A DNA stretch of 45,931 nt from Peptococcaceae bacterium (GCA_009783315.1 WRHI01000008.1:1-45931); one strand, 5' to 3'. Shown: positions 31,465 through 40,115, numbered from the stretch's first letter. Notes: generated by a model from the letters alone, not told the origin. Program-made: numbers and translations.

Positions 31465-32346
31465 ATGGATTTACAAGAATTGCGTCAAAGGATCGACGGG
31501 ATAGACGATGAGCTGGTCAAATTGTTCGGGCAGAGGATGGACGTTTCTGCCGAGATCGCGCAGCATAAGCGGCAAAATAACATTCCGGTGTTCGATCCCG
31601 AACGGGAGCGGCAAAAACTCTACGAGGTATCCGGCAAAGTTAGCGAGGGCCGAGAAGCCTATGTTACCGCGCTATATTCGATGCTGTTTGATTTGAGCCG
31701 CGCCGATCAGGAGCGGATATTGAGTCCCGCGTCCGAATTGACGGATATGATTCAAAACGCCATCCGCGGTACGGAATGGATGCTGCCGGAGCGGACGGTC
31801 GTCGCCTGCCAGGGTACGGAGGGGGCGTATTCGCAGCTTGCCGCGGAGACGTTGTTCCCGCTGCCGAGCATTCTGTACTTCAACACCTTTGATGGCGTTT
31901 TTTCCGCAGTAGACAGCGGCTTGTGCGCCTATGGCGTCCTGCCGCTTGAAAACAGCACCGCCGGTTCCATAAACCAAGTATATGACCTTATGATGCGCTA
32001 CCCGTTCAGCATAGTTAGAAGCGTCCGGTTGAAAATCGACCATACCCGGTTCATTTGTGTTTCAAAGTCGCTTGCCATCTATCCCGGTGCGGACAAAACC
32101 AGCCTCATGATGACCATACCGCACAAGCCCGGCTCTCTATACCGTATCCTTTCCCGCTTTTACATTCATGGGGTAAACCTCGTAAAACTCGAAAGCCGTC
32201 CTATTCCCAACAGGGATTTTGAGTTTATGTTTTACTTTGACCTCGTAACGCCGGTTTATTCCCCGTCACTGATGCAGGCCCTGCGGGAACTGAACGAATT
32301 ATGCGATGAGTTCCGCTATCTCGGCAGTTATTCGGAGGTGGTCTGA
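31465..32346 (+). CDS. pheA: Chorismate mutase-prephenate dehydratase with an internal deletion
   Basis: 293 residues, against about 360-380 for the family. Residues 1-85 are an AroQ-type chorismate mutase (LRQRIDGIDDELVKLF). The prephenate dehydratase domain starts at about 112 (VACQGTEGAYSQLA) and runs through FDGVFSAVDSGLCAYGVLPL and ENSTAGSINQVYDLM to LKIDH (193). It then jumps directly to the catalytic TRFICVS (194-200), which should lie about 75 residues further on. An ACT domain for Phe feedback follows (about 211-290, KPGSLYRILSRF, KLESRPIP). The second lobe of the dehydratase is missing though the frame is kept. The mutase is probably active; the dehydratase is probably not. GAGGAGG precedes the ATG. 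Confidence 0.9.
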   Translation: MDLQELRQRIDGIDDELVKLFGQRMDVSAEIAQHKRQNNIPVFDPERERQKLYEVSGKVSEGREAYVTALYSMLFDLSRADQERILSPASELTDMIQNAIRGTEWMLPERTVVACQGTEGAYSQLAAETLFPLPSILYFNTFDGVFSAVDSGLCAYGVLPLENSTAGSINQVYDLMMRYPFSIVRSVRLKIDHTRFICVSKSLAIYPGADKTSLMMTIPHKPGSLYRILSRFYIHGVNLVKLESRPIPNRDFEFMFYFDLVTPVYSPSLMQALRELNELCDEFRYLGSYSEVV

Positions 32347-33584
32347 TGGGGCGTTTCGGTTTATTAGGCGAAGGCCTTACCCACAGCTATTCCCCACTGA
32401 TCCATGCCGAGTTGGGGAGTTATGAATATAAACTGTATGAAAAAAAACCGGATGAAGTCGAGGGCTTCCTGATGCGCGGAGACTTTGACGGACTCAATGT
32501 CACCATTCCATACAAAACGACCGTGCTCCCGTTTTGCGCCGAATTGTCCCCCGCCGCGCGCGCCATCGGCAGCGTGAACACGATAACACGGCTGACTGAC
32601 GGTTCACTGTATGGCGATAATACGGATTATTTCGGTTTTTCATATTTATTAAAAAAATCGGGCGCTGACCCGTCTGCCGGCAAAGTTATCATACTTGGAA
32701 GCGGCGGCTCGTCACTTACCGCACAGGCTGTGCTGCGCGCTATGAACGCAGGGGAAACAGTAGTTATATCAAGAGACGGAGCGGACAACTACGATAACAT
32801 CGAAAAGCACAGCGACGCAGATATGATTGTCAACACAACCCCTGTCGGCATGTACCCGAATAATGGGGTTTCTCCTATTAAAGACTTGGGAATATTCCAT
32901 AATTGCCGAACTGTCATAGACTTGATATACAATCCGCTTCGGACGGAACTGTTGCTGCAAGCGGAAGAACGGGGCATGGTAATCGCGGACGGTCTTGCGA
33001 TGCTGGTGGCACAAGCGAAGTGCGCAGCGGAACAGTTTACCCGTTCATTCATACCTGACGAGCAAGCTGAAACAATAACTATAAAAATCGCCATCCTGAC
33101 CCGAAACATTATACTGATCGGTATGCCCGGCTGCGGGAAATCAAGTATCGGCGCGGCACTCGCCGGAATGACGGGGCGGGAGTTCGCGGACGCTGACGAA
33201 TTGATCGTTAAGACTGCCGGTAAAACTATTCCCGAAATCTTCTCCGAGGACGGCGAGGACGCCTTCCGCAGTTTGGAAACCGGCGCGTTGAGGGCATTGT
33301 GCAAGCGCAGCGGATTGGTCATCGCCACAGGCGGGGGGATAGTAAAGCGACGGGAAAACCGGAACATTATCAGACAAAACGGGACCGTCGTTTTTTTGGA
33401 CAGAGACATCGGTGAGTTGCCGGTAACGGGCAGGCCGCTTTCCGAAAAAGAAGGTGTCGCCGCGCTGGCAGTATCTCGTCTGCCGTTATATACGCAGTGG
33501 AGCGATCATGTCTTTTCCGGTCGCGGTGTTGAACAAACGGCCGCGGATATATACGAACAACTCTCAGGAGGTTTGTTTTTGTGA
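32346..33584 (+). CDS. aroE/aroK: Shikimate dehydrogenase-shikimate kinase fusion
   Basis: 412 residues. Residues 1-245 are AroE: THSYSPLIHAELG, NVTIPYKT (catalytic Lys), GSVNTI, GDNTDYFGF and the NADP site LGSGGSSLTAQ. Residues about 252-412 are AroK: P-loop GMPGCGKSS (near 258-266), FADADELI, FRSLETGAL, ATGGGIV and GRPL. It catalyses the two consecutive steps from dehydroshikimate to shikimate 3-phosphate. The fusion of these neighbours is known in some bacteria. It shares its first base with the pheA stop (TGATG). Confidence 0.93.
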   Translation: MGRFGLLGEGLTHSYSPLIHAELGSYEYKLYEKKPDEVEGFLMRGDFDGLNVTIPYKTTVLPFCAELSPAARAIGSVNTITRLTDGSLYGDNTDYFGFSYLLKKSGADPSAGKVIILGSGGSSLTAQAVLRAMNAGETVVISRDGADNYDNIEKHSDADMIVNTTPVGMYPNNGVSPIKDLGIFHNCRTVIDLIYNPLRTELLLQAEERGMVIADGLAMLVAQAKCAAEQFTRSFIPDEQAETITIKIAILTRNIILIGMPGCGKSSIGAALAGMTGREFADADELIVKTAGKTIPEIFSEDGEDAFRSLETGALRALCKRSGLVIATGGGIVKRRENRNIIRQNGTVVFLDRDIGELPVTGRPLSEKEGVAALAVSRLPLYTQWSDHVFSGRGVEQTAADIYEQLSGGLFL

Positions 33585-34024
33585 AAAAAATATTAGTCAT
33601 CAACGGCCCGAACATCAATATGCTGGGTCTGCGCGAACCGGATATTTACGGAACAAAGACGTTCGACGATTTGCTTGCGTTCATTGGCGGCGCGGCGAAC
33701 GATGCCGGATTTGAAGTGCAATGTTTCCAATCAAATTCTGAGGGCGCCATCGTGGATAAAATACAGCAAGCATACGGAATATTTGACGGGATCATAATTA
33801 ATCCCGCCGCTTATACGCATACCAGCATAGCCATCCCCGACGCCTTGAAAGCGGTTGGGATACCGGCGGTTGAAGTGCATTTATCCGATATATCCCAACG
33901 CGAAGCGTACCGGCAAATTTCATACACTTCGGAAGCCTGTCAAATAACAATCGCCGGAAAAGGGTTTGAAGGGTATCGTGAAGCCGTTTATTTTTTCAAA
34001 AGCAGCATGATACAAAATAAATAG
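33581..34024 (+). CDS. aroQ: 3-dehydroquinate dehydratase, type II
   Basis: 147 residues. It converts 3-dehydroquinate to 3-dehydroshikimate. NGPNINMLGLREPDIYG, FQSNSEGAIVDKI, INPAAYTHTSIAI and EVHLSDISQREAYRQ are the type II signatures with the catalytic Tyr and His. The GTG start overlaps the aroE-aroK stop (GTGA). Last gene of the operon. Confidence 0.95.
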   Translation: MKKILVINGPNINMLGLREPDIYGTKTFDDLLAFIGGAANDAGFEVQCFQSNSEGAIVDKIQQAYGIFDGIIINPAAYTHTSIAIPDALKAVGIPAVEVHLSDISQREAYRQISYTSEACQITIAGKGFEGYREAVYFFKSSMIQNK

Positions 34025-34037
34025 ATATTATGCTGTA

Positions 34038-34066
34038 TGACAGTTGTTCAACATATATGTTATACT
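34038..34066 (+). promoter_or_regulatory. Possible promoter of the zinc-ribbon gene
   Basis: TGACAG (34038-34043), 17 bases, TATACT (34061-34066). The -35 box is weak. Confidence 0.4.
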
Positions 34067-34181
34067 GTGAACACAGCAGAAAAAACCAACGTTGCCCATA
34101 ATCTCACAAAATCCGCTACCTTTTTTGCCTGGACGAAGTCCTAGGAGAGATCAGCCCATTTTTTTCTGAGGAGTGTTTTTG

Positions 34182-34931
34182 GTGATGGTGTGTAACAAGT
34201 GCGGAACCCATAACGATGAGGGTACGTCTATGTGCTATCAGTGCGGCCAACCCCTGTCGGCTCAGCTAACCAGGTCTCAGCAGGGCCGGCAATCTCAGTA
34301 CGGCCAGCCCTCTAAGTCCGGTCAGCAGTCCCTGTACAGCCAACAGCCCCAGTACGGCCAAAAATCGCAGTATGCACAACAGCCCTGGTACGGCCAACAG
34401 TCGCAGTATGCTCAACAGCCCCGATACGGCCAACAATCGCAGTACGCTCAGCGGCCCCAGTACGGCCAACAATCACAGTATACTCAACAGCCCCGGTACG
34501 GCCAACAATCACAGTATGCTCAACAGCCCCGGGACGGCCAACAATCACAGTATACTCAACAGCCCCGGTACGGCCAACAATCGCAGTATGCTCAGCAGTC
34601 CCAGTACGGCCAACAATCGCAGTATGCTCAGCAGCCCCAGTACGGACGACCGTCCTCTCATGGCCAACAGACAAATGAACAATTCTACGGACAAACACCT
34701 GAAAAGAGCCCTGGAGAAAATGCCGCTACCATGTCCTATATATTCGGCATCCTGGCTTGGTTCGTCTGCGGGTTGGTTTTCGGAATTCTTGCCATTGTCC
34801 AAAGTAAGAAAGCGAAATCTTACGGGGTCACAGGCGGCAAGGCAAGATTTGGTTTTGTTGTGGGTCTCATTAGCTTTGTTATTCAATTCTTGGGTATAAT
34901 TGCCTTAATAATCTATCTGCCACAAATGTAG
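34182..34931 (+). CDS. Zinc-ribbon membrane protein with Gln/Tyr-rich repeats
   Basis: About 249 residues. The N-terminal zinc ribbon is CNKCGTHNDEGTSMCYQCG. Residues about 35-160 are a tandem repeat of YGQQSQYAQQPQ-like 12-mers, low in charge and prion-like in composition. Residues about 183-249 hold two membrane helices of the DUF4190 kind (SYIFGILAWFVCGLVFGILA and FVVGLISFVIQFLGIIALII). The start is GTG 34182 or ATG 34185, after GAGGAG. The protein probably sits in the membrane with a cytoplasmic disordered arm. Role unknown. Confidence 0.8.
   Translation: MMVCNKCGTHNDEGTSMCYQCGQPLSAQLTRSQQGRQSQYGQPSKSGQQSLYSQQPQYGQKSQYAQQPWYGQQSQYAQQPRYGQQSQYAQRPQYGQQSQYTQQPRYGQQSQYAQQPRDGQQSQYTQQPRYGQQSQYAQQSQYGQQSQYAQQPQYGRPSSHGQQTNEQFYGQTPEKSPGENAATMSYIFGILAWFVCGLVFGILAIVQSKKAKSYGVTGGKARFGFVVGLISFVIQFLGIIALIIYLPQM
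34285..34660 (+). repeat. 36-base tandem repeat array in the coding region
   Basis: About ten units of roughly 36 bases around CAGCCCCGGTACGGCCAACA plus ATCACAGTATGCTCAA, each encoding the 12-residue Gln/Tyr repeat. Unit sequences differ only at a few third positions, pointing to recent expansion. Confidence 0.85.
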
Positions 34932-35038
34932 CAGCCTGAAAGTCAGACTTTTCAGCGTTGAAAAAGGTTGTGCTTGAAGATAAAGAGGACGAAAAATTGA
35001 TCCGGGAAAGATAAGACCCCAACACATGCCGGCTGGCG

Positions 35039-36817
35039 TCAGCGATAATCTTTTCGCAAATAATACCCGCTGTAGCTAACAACATCTATGACAGTATTGT
35101 CTTTGTCAATTATGAAGGTTACATGGGTCAGTATGAGCTTTTCTTCCCCGACATCGAACTCCATAGTAATTTCCGTATAGACTTGCCCGTGCTCTTGGTA
35201 GAGTGTTTCCGCGGCTCCTTTAAGATCGAAGACGATGTCGTCGCCATTGCCAACCGAGTTAATGGTTAGAATGCCATCTTTGTAGTAACTCCACTCACTG
35301 ATTGGAGACATATTTGAGAAATTATAGAACATCCTGTACCCGTAGATCGAGAAATTAATATAACTTTGCGAATAGTGAACAGAAACGGCATCTTTGGGGT
35401 AGTCGTCATATTGGGCAAGGTCGTCATATTGGGCGGGATCGCCATATTTGGTGAAGGCGTCATATTGGTCGTAGTCGTAGGTGAAACCTTCATAGGCCGG
35501 GCTAAAGCCAAGAATATCAGAGAACCCATGGATTTTTTTTATGGGATTTTCTATAATGTCAGGTTTCTTGGCAGACGAGTTAACCAGGTAGTAATAGGCG
35601 CTGGTGATGGCGATCCTGTCCTCCATGGGCACATGAGCATTAGGAATTATTTTGCCGTCTTCAATCATATTGTTTCTATCCAAAAGAGTCATAAGTCTTG
35701 ATGTCTGATCCCGCATAGGGACATCCAGGACATTGAGGGGTGTTAAGGTGAGAAGCAATGACACGCCGGCGCCGACGAGAAGCATGTGCTTAATATACCG
35801 GCAGTTTTTGATCAGAGTAACAATAATGAAAACAAGAGCGAGAGCATTCAAGGCGACAGAAAGGAATCTAGCCGTTGTCAGGCCGTAATTCGAAAGCCTG
35901 ATGACGATGCCCATAAACTGGGCGACAAGGATCGGGATCATGATATAGCCGCCGAACTCGACAGAGAGCCGGACCAGTTTGTTTTCTTCCCTGAATTGGC
36001 TCAGGGAGAAGATAAAAAACACAAAGAAAAGAGATGCGAAGGAAGCAAACCAGTTGATCTGTCCTGAGGGGAAGCGCATCGTCATTAAAACCTTGCCCAG
36101 ATAGATATACAAAACGGCTGCCAAAACCATGTATAGCGGAAAGGCGACATATAAGACAATGGTTTTGAAAAGGGCGGGGGTTTTCAGTCCGGCGTTTTGA
36201 CGGGGAATAATTGATAAGGAGAGGCTTAAGAACACAATAATCCAGATAAACAGCATACAGACAATAATAATCTTGTGTACAGCGTGAAACTCATATATCA
36301 GCGTATGAAAGGCAAAGATGCAGAGCAAGGTTCCTAGTGTGACGATACCGCAAACAACGCCATTGAAGATTGTTTTGGTGAATATGTGAGAAAATGTTTT
36401 TGATATATTGTCCGCAATAGTTAAGTAAAGAATTCCCAAAAACAGAGCGGCCGTAATTCCGAAGAAACCCATAAGGATGTAAGTGTTTTCAGAAACATCT
36501 TTTAAAGGAAAATAGGATAAGCCGCTTAGGAGTATCAAGACAGCTTCAAACATGACGCGCTTATATTTGAACGGAAGGGTTTCGCCATATCTTTCATACA
36601 GCAGCTTGCCTAGTGTGCATAACAAAATGCCGAAAACAGACGCCCCTATGACGCGAGGGTAAATATTCTGTGCGGCGCTGCCATACATAGGTTCGTTAAT
36701 AATAGAGAAAGCCGAGGCAAAAAAGAATATAAAGGTATAGAGATAGGATGACATGAAGCGCTCTATAGAATCTTTTACAGCCTCAATAACATCGAAAATC
36801 AATTCTTTCATGGCCAT
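35039..36817 (-). CDS. DUF4153 domain polytopic membrane protein
   Basis: 592 residues. About ten to twelve hydrophobic helices fill residues 20-385 (LYTFIFFFASAFSII, IFGILLCTLGKLLY, ALFLGILYLTIA). A hydrophilic C-terminal domain follows with no known fold (SVHYSQSYINFSIYGYRMF). Before it is a short repeat, YDAFTKYGDPAQYDDLAQYD, from tandem GTCGTCATATTGGGC-like DNA. The ATG at 36817 (MAMKELIF) has GGAGAGG seven bases upstream and is preferred to the upstream frame start at 36877. Function unknown. Confidence 0.75.
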   Translation of the reverse strand: MAMKELIFDVIEAVKDSIERFMSSYLYTFIFFFASAFSIINEPMYGSAAQNIYPRVIGASVFGILLCTLGKLLYERYGETLPFKYKRVMFEAVLILLSGLSYFPLKDVSENTYILMGFFGITAALFLGILYLTIADNISKTFSHIFTKTIFNGVVCGIVTLGTLLCIFAFHTLIYEFHAVHKIIIVCMLFIWIIVFLSLSLSIIPRQNAGLKTPALFKTIVLYVAFPLYMVLAAVLYIYLGKVLMTMRFPSGQINWFASFASLFFVFFIFSLSQFREENKLVRLSVEFGGYIMIPILVAQFMGIVIRLSNYGLTTARFLSVALNALALVFIIVTLIKNCRYIKHMLLVGAGVSLLLTLTPLNVLDVPMRDQTSRLMTLLDRNNMIEDGKIIPNAHVPMEDRIAITSAYYYLVNSSAKKPDIIENPIKKIHGFSDILGFSPAYEGFTYDYDQYDAFTKYGDPAQYDDLAQYDDYPKDAVSVHYSQSYINFSIYGYRMFYNFSNMSPISEWSYYKDGILTINSVGNGDDIVFDLKGAAETLYQEHGQVYTEITMEFDVGEEKLILTHVTFIIDKDNTVIDVVSYSGYYLRKDYR

Positions 36818-36928
36818 GGTTTTCCTCTCCGGATCGTTCTGCCTTCTCATTATGTCATGATAGGAGTCGTTGCGCAAGGGGCAGGTTAGGAGATGGGATT
36901 AGGGGCCAAGCCTTATTAACGAGGAGGT

Positions 36929-36957
36929 TTGACTGCCGCGAAGTGGTTTTGTACAAT
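36929..36957 (+). promoter_or_regulatory. Promoter of the DUF2207 gene
   Basis: TTGACT (36929-36934), 17 bases, TACAAT (36952-36957), 38 bases before the start codon. Confidence 0.7.
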
Positions 36958-36994
36958 AAGGTTGAATCAATCAAATAGGAAGGAAATTGTCGTC

Positions 36995-38740
36995 ATGCCA
37001 AAACTCAAAGGATCCTTGTCAATCCTGTTAATTATGCTTGCGATCCTTCTTATGGGGGGCTCTACGTTGCAGGCGGCGCCATCAACCACAATTGATGACA
37101 TCGAGATGTATGTGTATATTAATAAAGACGGAAGCGCTCGTATTGTAGAGATCTGGCGCGCGACAATTTATGAAGGAACTCAGGGGTCAAAACCCTATGG
37201 CAATTTGGGGAATTCCGAAGTCATAAACTTTGCTGTTACAGATGATTCCGGCAGAGTATATAATTCTGAGCCATCATGGAATATCAAGGGGGATTTTGAT
37301 TCTAAAAAATATAAAAACGCCATTCAGAAAACGTCAACCGGCATTGAGTTGTATTGGGGAATCAGTCAGTATGGTCAAAGAACATACACTTTGAGCTATA
37401 CCATAACCAATTTTGTAAACCAATACAAGGACAGCCAAGGGATTTATTTCAGCTTGATGCCCAAGGAAATGAACCAACCACCGGGATCAGTCAGAATAAC
37501 CCTTTCCTCAGAGGACAAATTCGACGAATCTCGCCACATGATATGGGCTTTTGGGTATCATCCCGGAACGATTCGTTTCGAAGAGGGTTCTATTGTGATG
37601 GATTCAAAAGGGGCCTTGAGCGGTTCCGGTTATATGGCAGCCTTGGTTAGGATTCCGGATGGGACTTATGACGCGTCAAATAAAATCAGCAAAACATTTG
37701 ATGATGTTTACTATGAGGCCATGAGTACGGTGAATTCGTCAGAGTCATCCAACAGTGCCGCGAGCGTTGCCTTGATATTGTTATCTATTATTGGCGTTGG
37801 GGCGCCTCTTATGGCAGTGACTCTTCGAGCTTCGAAATGTGTGGGACCGGCGCCAGACAGCGTGAATTTTGGAGAAACAGGGAAAACATTGCCGGATATA
37901 AACAGTATCGAATATTGCGAAGATATTCCTTGTGATCAGGATATTATAAGGGCCTATTGGATGGCCTCGACGTATCAAATGCGTTCTGTCGAAGAGGCCA
38001 GGGCGGGGATTATTGGCGCTTTTTTGTTGAAATGGCTCAAAGAAGGAACCCTATCCGTGATACCGGCGCAAGACGGGCGTAAGCAGAAGAAAGATACCTA
38101 TGCCATAGGATTTCAGCAATTGAATTTAGAACCTGAACCTGAACGGGTCCTGGAAAATGAACTGCGCAAAATGCTCATAGAAGGCTGTGGAGAGAATCTG
38201 ATATTAACAACCAAAGCTTTCGAAAAATGGTGTAGGAAAAACTACAACCGGCTCTATCGTTGGTTTGCACAAGCTGACAATTATGCGATGGAATCCTTAG
38301 AAGAGAAGGGGTTGATTGTACACGTCCCCCAACAGGTTCCAAAATTCTGGGGAGGAACGCGCACAGTCCAAGTCAAAACAGCGACGGAGAAAATGAAAGA
38401 GGAAGCTATAGAGCTCTTGGGGTTCAAGAAGGTTCTGCTTGATTTCAGCCAGCTTCCCGCGGGTCAGACGCACAAGGTTTCTCTTTGGGAGGAATATCTT
38501 ATTTTTGCGCAAGTGCTAGGAATAGCGGATATCGTACAAAAACAATTCAGCGAACTCTATCCCGAATTCGATCGGCGTTCCAAATTCACATCCGACATAA
38601 CAAGCTTTGTCATGATTTCCATCGCTCAAGCCGGATGCAACGCCGCTTCAGAAAGCTATTCCTCCGGAGGTGGGGGAGACAGCTTTTCCGGCGGAGGAGG
38701 CGGCGCCGGAGGAAGCAGCTCCGGCGGAGGATTCAGCTGA
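36995..38740 (+). CDS. DUF2207 domain membrane protein
   Basis: 581 residues. A signal peptide (about 1-29, SILLIMLAILLMGGSTLQA) leads to an extracytoplasmic beta-rich DUF2207 domain (about 33-230: IDDIEMYVYINKDGSARIVE, YTLSYTITNFV). A single membrane helix follows (about 250-270, SVALILLSIIGVGAPLMAVT), then a cytoplasmic part with winged-helix-like segments. It ends in a Gly/Ser tail (YSSGGGGDSFSGGGGGAGG). This order is usual for the family, which is common in Firmicutes and of unknown function. AGGAAGGA precedes the ATG at 36995; the in-frame start at 36929 lies on the promoter. Confidence 0.85.
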   Translation: MPKLKGSLSILLIMLAILLMGGSTLQAAPSTTIDDIEMYVYINKDGSARIVEIWRATIYEGTQGSKPYGNLGNSEVINFAVTDDSGRVYNSEPSWNIKGDFDSKKYKNAIQKTSTGIELYWGISQYGQRTYTLSYTITNFVNQYKDSQGIYFSLMPKEMNQPPGSVRITLSSEDKFDESRHMIWAFGYHPGTIRFEEGSIVMDSKGALSGSGYMAALVRIPDGTYDASNKISKTFDDVYYEAMSTVNSSESSNSAASVALILLSIIGVGAPLMAVTLRASKCVGPAPDSVNFGETGKTLPDINSIEYCEDIPCDQDIIRAYWMASTYQMRSVEEARAGIIGAFLLKWLKEGTLSVIPAQDGRKQKKDTYAIGFQQLNLEPEPERVLENELRKMLIEGCGENLILTTKAFEKWCRKNYNRLYRWFAQADNYAMESLEEKGLIVHVPQQVPKFWGGTRTVQVKTATEKMKEEAIELLGFKKVLLDFSQLPAGQTHKVSLWEEYLIFAQVLGIADIVQKQFSELYPEFDRRSKFTSDITSFVMISIAQAGCNAASESYSSGGGGDSFSGGGGGAGGSSSGGGFS

Positions 38741-38824
38741 TCCGGCCTTGGAAGCCCTTCCGTATTTTCTTTGCCCCGACTTCTTGAGCCGAGGAAATTT
38801 TTTTATGATGGCGCAAATGAGCCC

Positions 38825-38868
38825 TTGACAATCTGGCGGCGGACATTTATAATGAGTGTGAGCTCATT
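38825..38868 (+). promoter_or_regulatory. Promoter and operator of the tetR operon
   Basis: TTGACA (38825-38830), 17 bases, TATAAT (38848-38853): full consensus. AATGAG-TGTGAG-CTCATT (38851-38868) is an inverted repeat overlapping the -10 box, as expected of a TetR self-operator. Confidence 0.8.
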
Positions 38869-38885
38869 GAGTTGGAGGTCATCAA

Positions 38886-39467
38886 ATGGCAGATACACGC
38901 CGCTTGCAAAAAGAACAGACGCGAGAAAAGATAGTCGCAGCCGCGATAAAGGTATACTCCCAACAGGGTTTCGCCGCGCCCACGACGGCCATTGCCGGCG
39001 AAGCGCAAGTTTCCCATGGTTCGATATTCGTGCACTTTCCCACAGTTGAGAGCCTATTGATTTGCCTGCTGGATTCTTTTGCGCAAGATTTGACGGCTGA
39101 ACTGCATATGTTGTCGGAATCAGGCGGTGATGTTGAGAAACTGCTGGCTATGCATGTTGATGTGTTAATAAAATATGAAGGCTTGTACAAACGCTTGACA
39201 AAAGAGGCGGTCTATCTGCCGGAAGAAGCCAAAAACACCTTTATAGCCATACAATCAACCGTTTCTATTCATTTCTGGCAAGCCTTAGAGCCGGAAATCA
39301 GCGCGGGCGCAATTAAGCTGGTTCCTTTCCATATGCTGTTCAACACATGGCTTGGTCTGATTCATTACTATCTGCTGAACGGCGACTTGTTCGCGCCGCG
39401 AGGATCTGTTTTAAGACGCTATAAAAGCACCCTTATAGAGTGTTATATGGCGTTAATAAAAAAATAA
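38886..39467 (+). CDS. TetR family transcriptional regulator
   Basis: 193 residues. The N-terminal helix-turn-helix is typical: EQTREKIVAAAIKVYSQQGF, TTAIAGEAQVSHGSIFVHF. The remainder is the helical ligand domain. TTGGAGG precedes the ATG. The zinc-ribbon gene follows after 18 bases and is probably cotranscribed. Ligand unknown. Confidence 0.9.
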   Translation: MADTRRLQKEQTREKIVAAAIKVYSQQGFAAPTTAIAGEAQVSHGSIFVHFPTVESLLICLLDSFAQDLTAELHMLSESGGDVEKLLAMHVDVLIKYEGLYKRLTKEAVYLPEEAKNTFIAIQSTVSIHFWQALEPEISAGAIKLVPFHMLFNTWLGLIHYYLLNGDLFAPRGSVLRRYKSTLIECYMALIKK

Positions 39468-39485
39468 ACTTGAGGAGGAAACAAC

Positions 39486-39761
39486 ATGAAAACCTGTATC
39501 GCTTGTGGAATGCCCATGAAAGAAAAAGCGGATTTCGCTATGGGTGACGAAAGCAAGGACTATTGCGTCCATTGCGCCAATGAGGACGGTTCCATGCATT
39601 CGTTTGAAGAGCAAAAGGAAGCCATGACCGGTTTCATCATCAAGACCCAAGGACTGGCCCATGAAGCCGCCGAAAGCGCTGCCCTGTCCATGATGAGAAA
39701 GCTTCCCGCGTGGAAAGAAGGGCTAGGGGTTAGGGAGAAGGGGTTAGGGGTTAGGGGTTAG
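39486..39761 (+). CDS. Small zinc-ribbon protein
   Basis: 91 residues. CIACGMPM, then YCVHCANEDGSMHSFEE and MTGFI match the putative zinc-ribbon domain (zf-ribbon_2) often encoded beside regulators. GAGGAGG lies before the ATG. The last 13 or so codons (EGLGVREKGLGVRG) are read from GGGGTTA repeat DNA, so the natural C-terminus probably lay near PAWK and has been extended by repeat insertion. Confidence 0.82.
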   Translation: MKTCIACGMPMKEKADFAMGDESKDYCVHCANEDGSMHSFEEQKEAMTGFIIKTQGLAHEAAESAALSMMRKLPAWKEGLGVREKGLGVRG

Positions 39762-39770
39762 GGGTTAGGG
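39726..39770. repeat. GGGGTTA tandem repeats
   Basis: One unit at 39726-39732, a gap, then four perfect GGGGTTA units at 39740-39767 and a final GGG. It matches the repeat at 19174-19232 and could form a G-quadruplex on the plus strand. Confidence 0.88.
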
Positions 39771-39775
39771 ATGGT

Positions 39776-39798
39776 AACTATCAGCGGTGCTGATAGTT
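39776..39798. terminator. Perfect hairpin after the zinc-ribbon gene
   Basis: AACTATCAGC-GGT-GCTGATAGTT, a ten-base perfect stem with a three-base loop. No T run follows on either strand, so a terminator role is uncertain. Confidence 0.45.
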
Positions 39799-39925
39799 GG
39801 GAATGATTGCTGAGGAAATTACTGGGGGTCGCCGCTATATTGAACTCATTCGAATATCCAAGAGAGTTCTCTCTGGAGAAACCAAATTCGGGGGCACACA
39901 AAGGGCGCATAAGACCTCATTTCAT

Positions 39926-40054
39926 CGAGGGCCGATACGTAGGTTGGGGTGCGGAGTATCCAATCTGTCTTTAGCCAGACGAAGCCTTAGAGAAGCTCAA
40001 AAAAATCAACGGGCTTTTGGATACTCCGCACACCAACCTACGTATCGGCCCTCG
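39926..40054. repeat. MITE-like element with long inverted repeats
   Basis: Arms of about 37 bases (39926-39962 and 40018-40054) begin CGAGGGCCGATACGTAGGTT and are almost perfectly complementary (one extra base or mismatch), around a 55-base centre without a gene. Directly after the right arm, GCGGGACA/TGTCCCGC and CGGG/CCCG hairpins follow (40053-40101). The rest of 39799-40115 holds nothing I recognise. Probably a non-autonomous repeat element or a structured transcript. Confidence 0.8.
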
Positions 40055-40115
40055 CGGGACAGTAAGCGTGTGTCCCGCTCCTGCGCCGGGATTAGCCCGG
40101 TGTAGTCAATGCATA

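Noticed and set aside
34285-34660. Regular 36-base repeats resembling a CRISPR array
   Set aside because: The units are tandem without unique spacers and stay in codon register, encoding a 12-residue protein repeat.
34312-34698. Repetitive minus-strand frames opposite the Gln/Tyr repeats
   Set aside because: They follow only from the tandem DNA repeat, which keeps several frames open.
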